From assembly GCA_946402905.1 (NCBI GenBank), contig CAMIYC010000009.1:1-64000 (forward strand): a stretch of DNA of 64,000 bases. Reading direction: 5' to 3'. Origin of the DNA: an uncultured Prevotellaceae bacterium. Lineage in GTDB: Bacteria > Bacteroidota > Bacteroidia > Bacteroidales > Bacteroidaceae. The notes beneath the pieces are model-generated. The model was given only the letters and a program-made list of their open reading frames with translations. It was not told the origin of the DNA and did not search any database. A program made the position numbers and the translations under genes. Shown here piece by piece: positions 63,325 through 64,000 of this stretch; positions within the stretch are counted from its first letter, which is position 1, and each line of letters begins with the position of its first letter.

Positions 63325-64000
63325 ATGAGAATAGGTTTTGATGCCAAACGCATCGTACGCAATGGGGCCGGACTGGGCAACTACGGACGGACGCTTGTCA
63401 ATTCTCTCAGCGACATCGCCGACGGCGACACGCAGTTGTATCTCTATGCACCCGACCAAGGACGTGAGGAATTGCGCACACAGGTGCGCCATTCCTCACG
63501 TCTGCATTTCGTCTATCCAAGACATGCCCTGCTCAAGTCGCTATGGCGCAGCCATGGCATCCTCACAGACCTCAAGCGAGACCATATCGACATCTACCAC
63601 GGACTGTCGGGCGAACTGCCCTGGGGCATCAGCAAGACGGGCGTAAAGAGCGTGGTGACCATCCACGACCTCATCTTTATGCGCCATCCCGAATATTATC
63701 ACTGGCTGGATACAAAAATCTACACGGCCAAGTTTCACAAGACCGTACAGGAGGCCGACCGCATCATCGCCATCAGCGAGCGCACACGGCAGGATATCGT
63801 CCAGCTGGGCGGTGTCGACCCAGACAGGATCGATGTGGTATATCAAAGTTGCAGTACGGCCTATTATCATCAGGCCTGCGAGGAGGTCAGACAGGAGGTC
63901 AACGCCCGCTACCTGCTGCCGGCGCGGTATATCGTCAGCGTAGGCACGATCGAGGAGCGCAAGAACATCCTGCTCCCCGTCAAGGCACTGCATCTGCTGC
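63325..64000 (+). CDS. Glycosyltransferase, GT4-like (partial, runs off window)
   Basis: An open frame of 225 codons starts at the ATG at 63325 and has no stop before the window end. The N-terminus MRIGFDAKRIVRNGAGLGNY is typical of GT4 glycosyltransferases, VVTIHDLIFMRHPEYY is the mid-domain motif, and ADRIIAISERTRQDI precedes the domain hinge. The nucleotide-sugar-binding half, with its E-x7-E motif, lies beyond the window. It starts 33 nt after the C10 protease stop without a clear promoter of its own. Confidence 0.85.
   Translation, partial: MRIGFDAKRIVRNGAGLGNYGRTLVNSLSDIADGDTQLYLYAPDQGREELRTQVRHSSRLHFVYPRHALLKSLWRSHGILTDLKRDHIDIYHGLSGELPWGISKTGVKSVVTIHDLIFMRHPEYYHWLDTKIYTAKFHKTVQEADRIIAISERTRQDIVQLGGVDPDRIDVVYQSCSTAYYHQACEEVRQEVNARYLLPARYIVSVGTIEERKNILLPVKALHLL

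Noticed and set aside
1..64000. tRNA or rRNA genes
   Set aside because: No cloverleaf with GTTC-type T-arm and CCA end, and no rRNA-like conserved stretches, were recognised in the gaps between genes.

Overview
The window reads as chromosomal DNA of a Prevotella-like member of the Bacteroidota (Prevotellaceae). The support is a SusC/SusD pair, TAnnTTTG-type -7 boxes (several with a TTTG -33 box exactly 19 bp upstream), an N-succinylornithine-type transcarbamylase inside the arginine operon, glutamine synthetase III, an aspartate-type MurA, lipoprotein signal peptides, and secreted proteins ending in short 'YT(I/V)DGR...GIYIVNGKKVVK'-like tails of the kind linked to type IX secretion. No tRNA, rRNA or CRISPR array was seen.

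Layout. 1-1.2 kb: a Bax-inhibitor-1 membrane protein. 1.3-12.8 kb (+): one long arginine/proline block, argR - GNAT - argG - argC - argD-type aminotransferase - proC - XRE/cupin regulator - AMP-binding acyl-CoA synthetase - proB - proA - argF', closed by a strong terminator. 12.9-40.0 kb (-): an accessory glycan-related island. Read in its transcription direction it starts with a SusC that carries an OmpA-like C-terminal domain, then SusD and a lipoprotein with a duplicated domain, then a terminator. Next come three tandem modules, each a multi-pass membrane protein (DUF6057-like) followed by a lipoprotein that combines one CxxCH haem-binding motif with a TolB/PD40-like propeller. A two-domain RidA-fold protein and a DUF4369-like lipoprotein lie between the modules. 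The island ends with a membrane-bound sensor/AraC regulator that has no histidine kinase, a CE12-type acetylesterase and a CE8-type pectin methylesterase. 40.4-44.3 kb (+): a surface polysaccharide set (hexapeptide acyltransferase, flippase, LicD, glycosyltransferase).

44.3-47.2 kb (-): the conserved yicC - gmk - nadD cluster, but gmk is fused in frame to an upstream DUF559 endonuclease-like domain. The join and both flanks are made of the same CCCCTCC palindromic repeats found elsewhere in the window. 47.3-55.7 kb (+): core genes tsaB, a DUF4290 gene, murA, rimM, dxr, rseP and glutamine synthetase III, separated by several kinds of short tandem repeat. 55.9-63.3 kb (+): a 1508-residue secreted multi-domain protein and a C10 (streptopain/interpain-like) cysteine protease with leucine-rich and MBG-like domains. 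From 63.3 kb a family-4-like glycosyltransferase runs off the end.

The most unusual items are the three DUF6057/haem-propeller modules, the DUF559-Gmk fusion bounded by palindromic repeats, the SusC-OmpA fusion, and a 182-bp fold-back element at 60.5 kb. All family names come from reading the translations and comparing them with remembered families; no database search was run.
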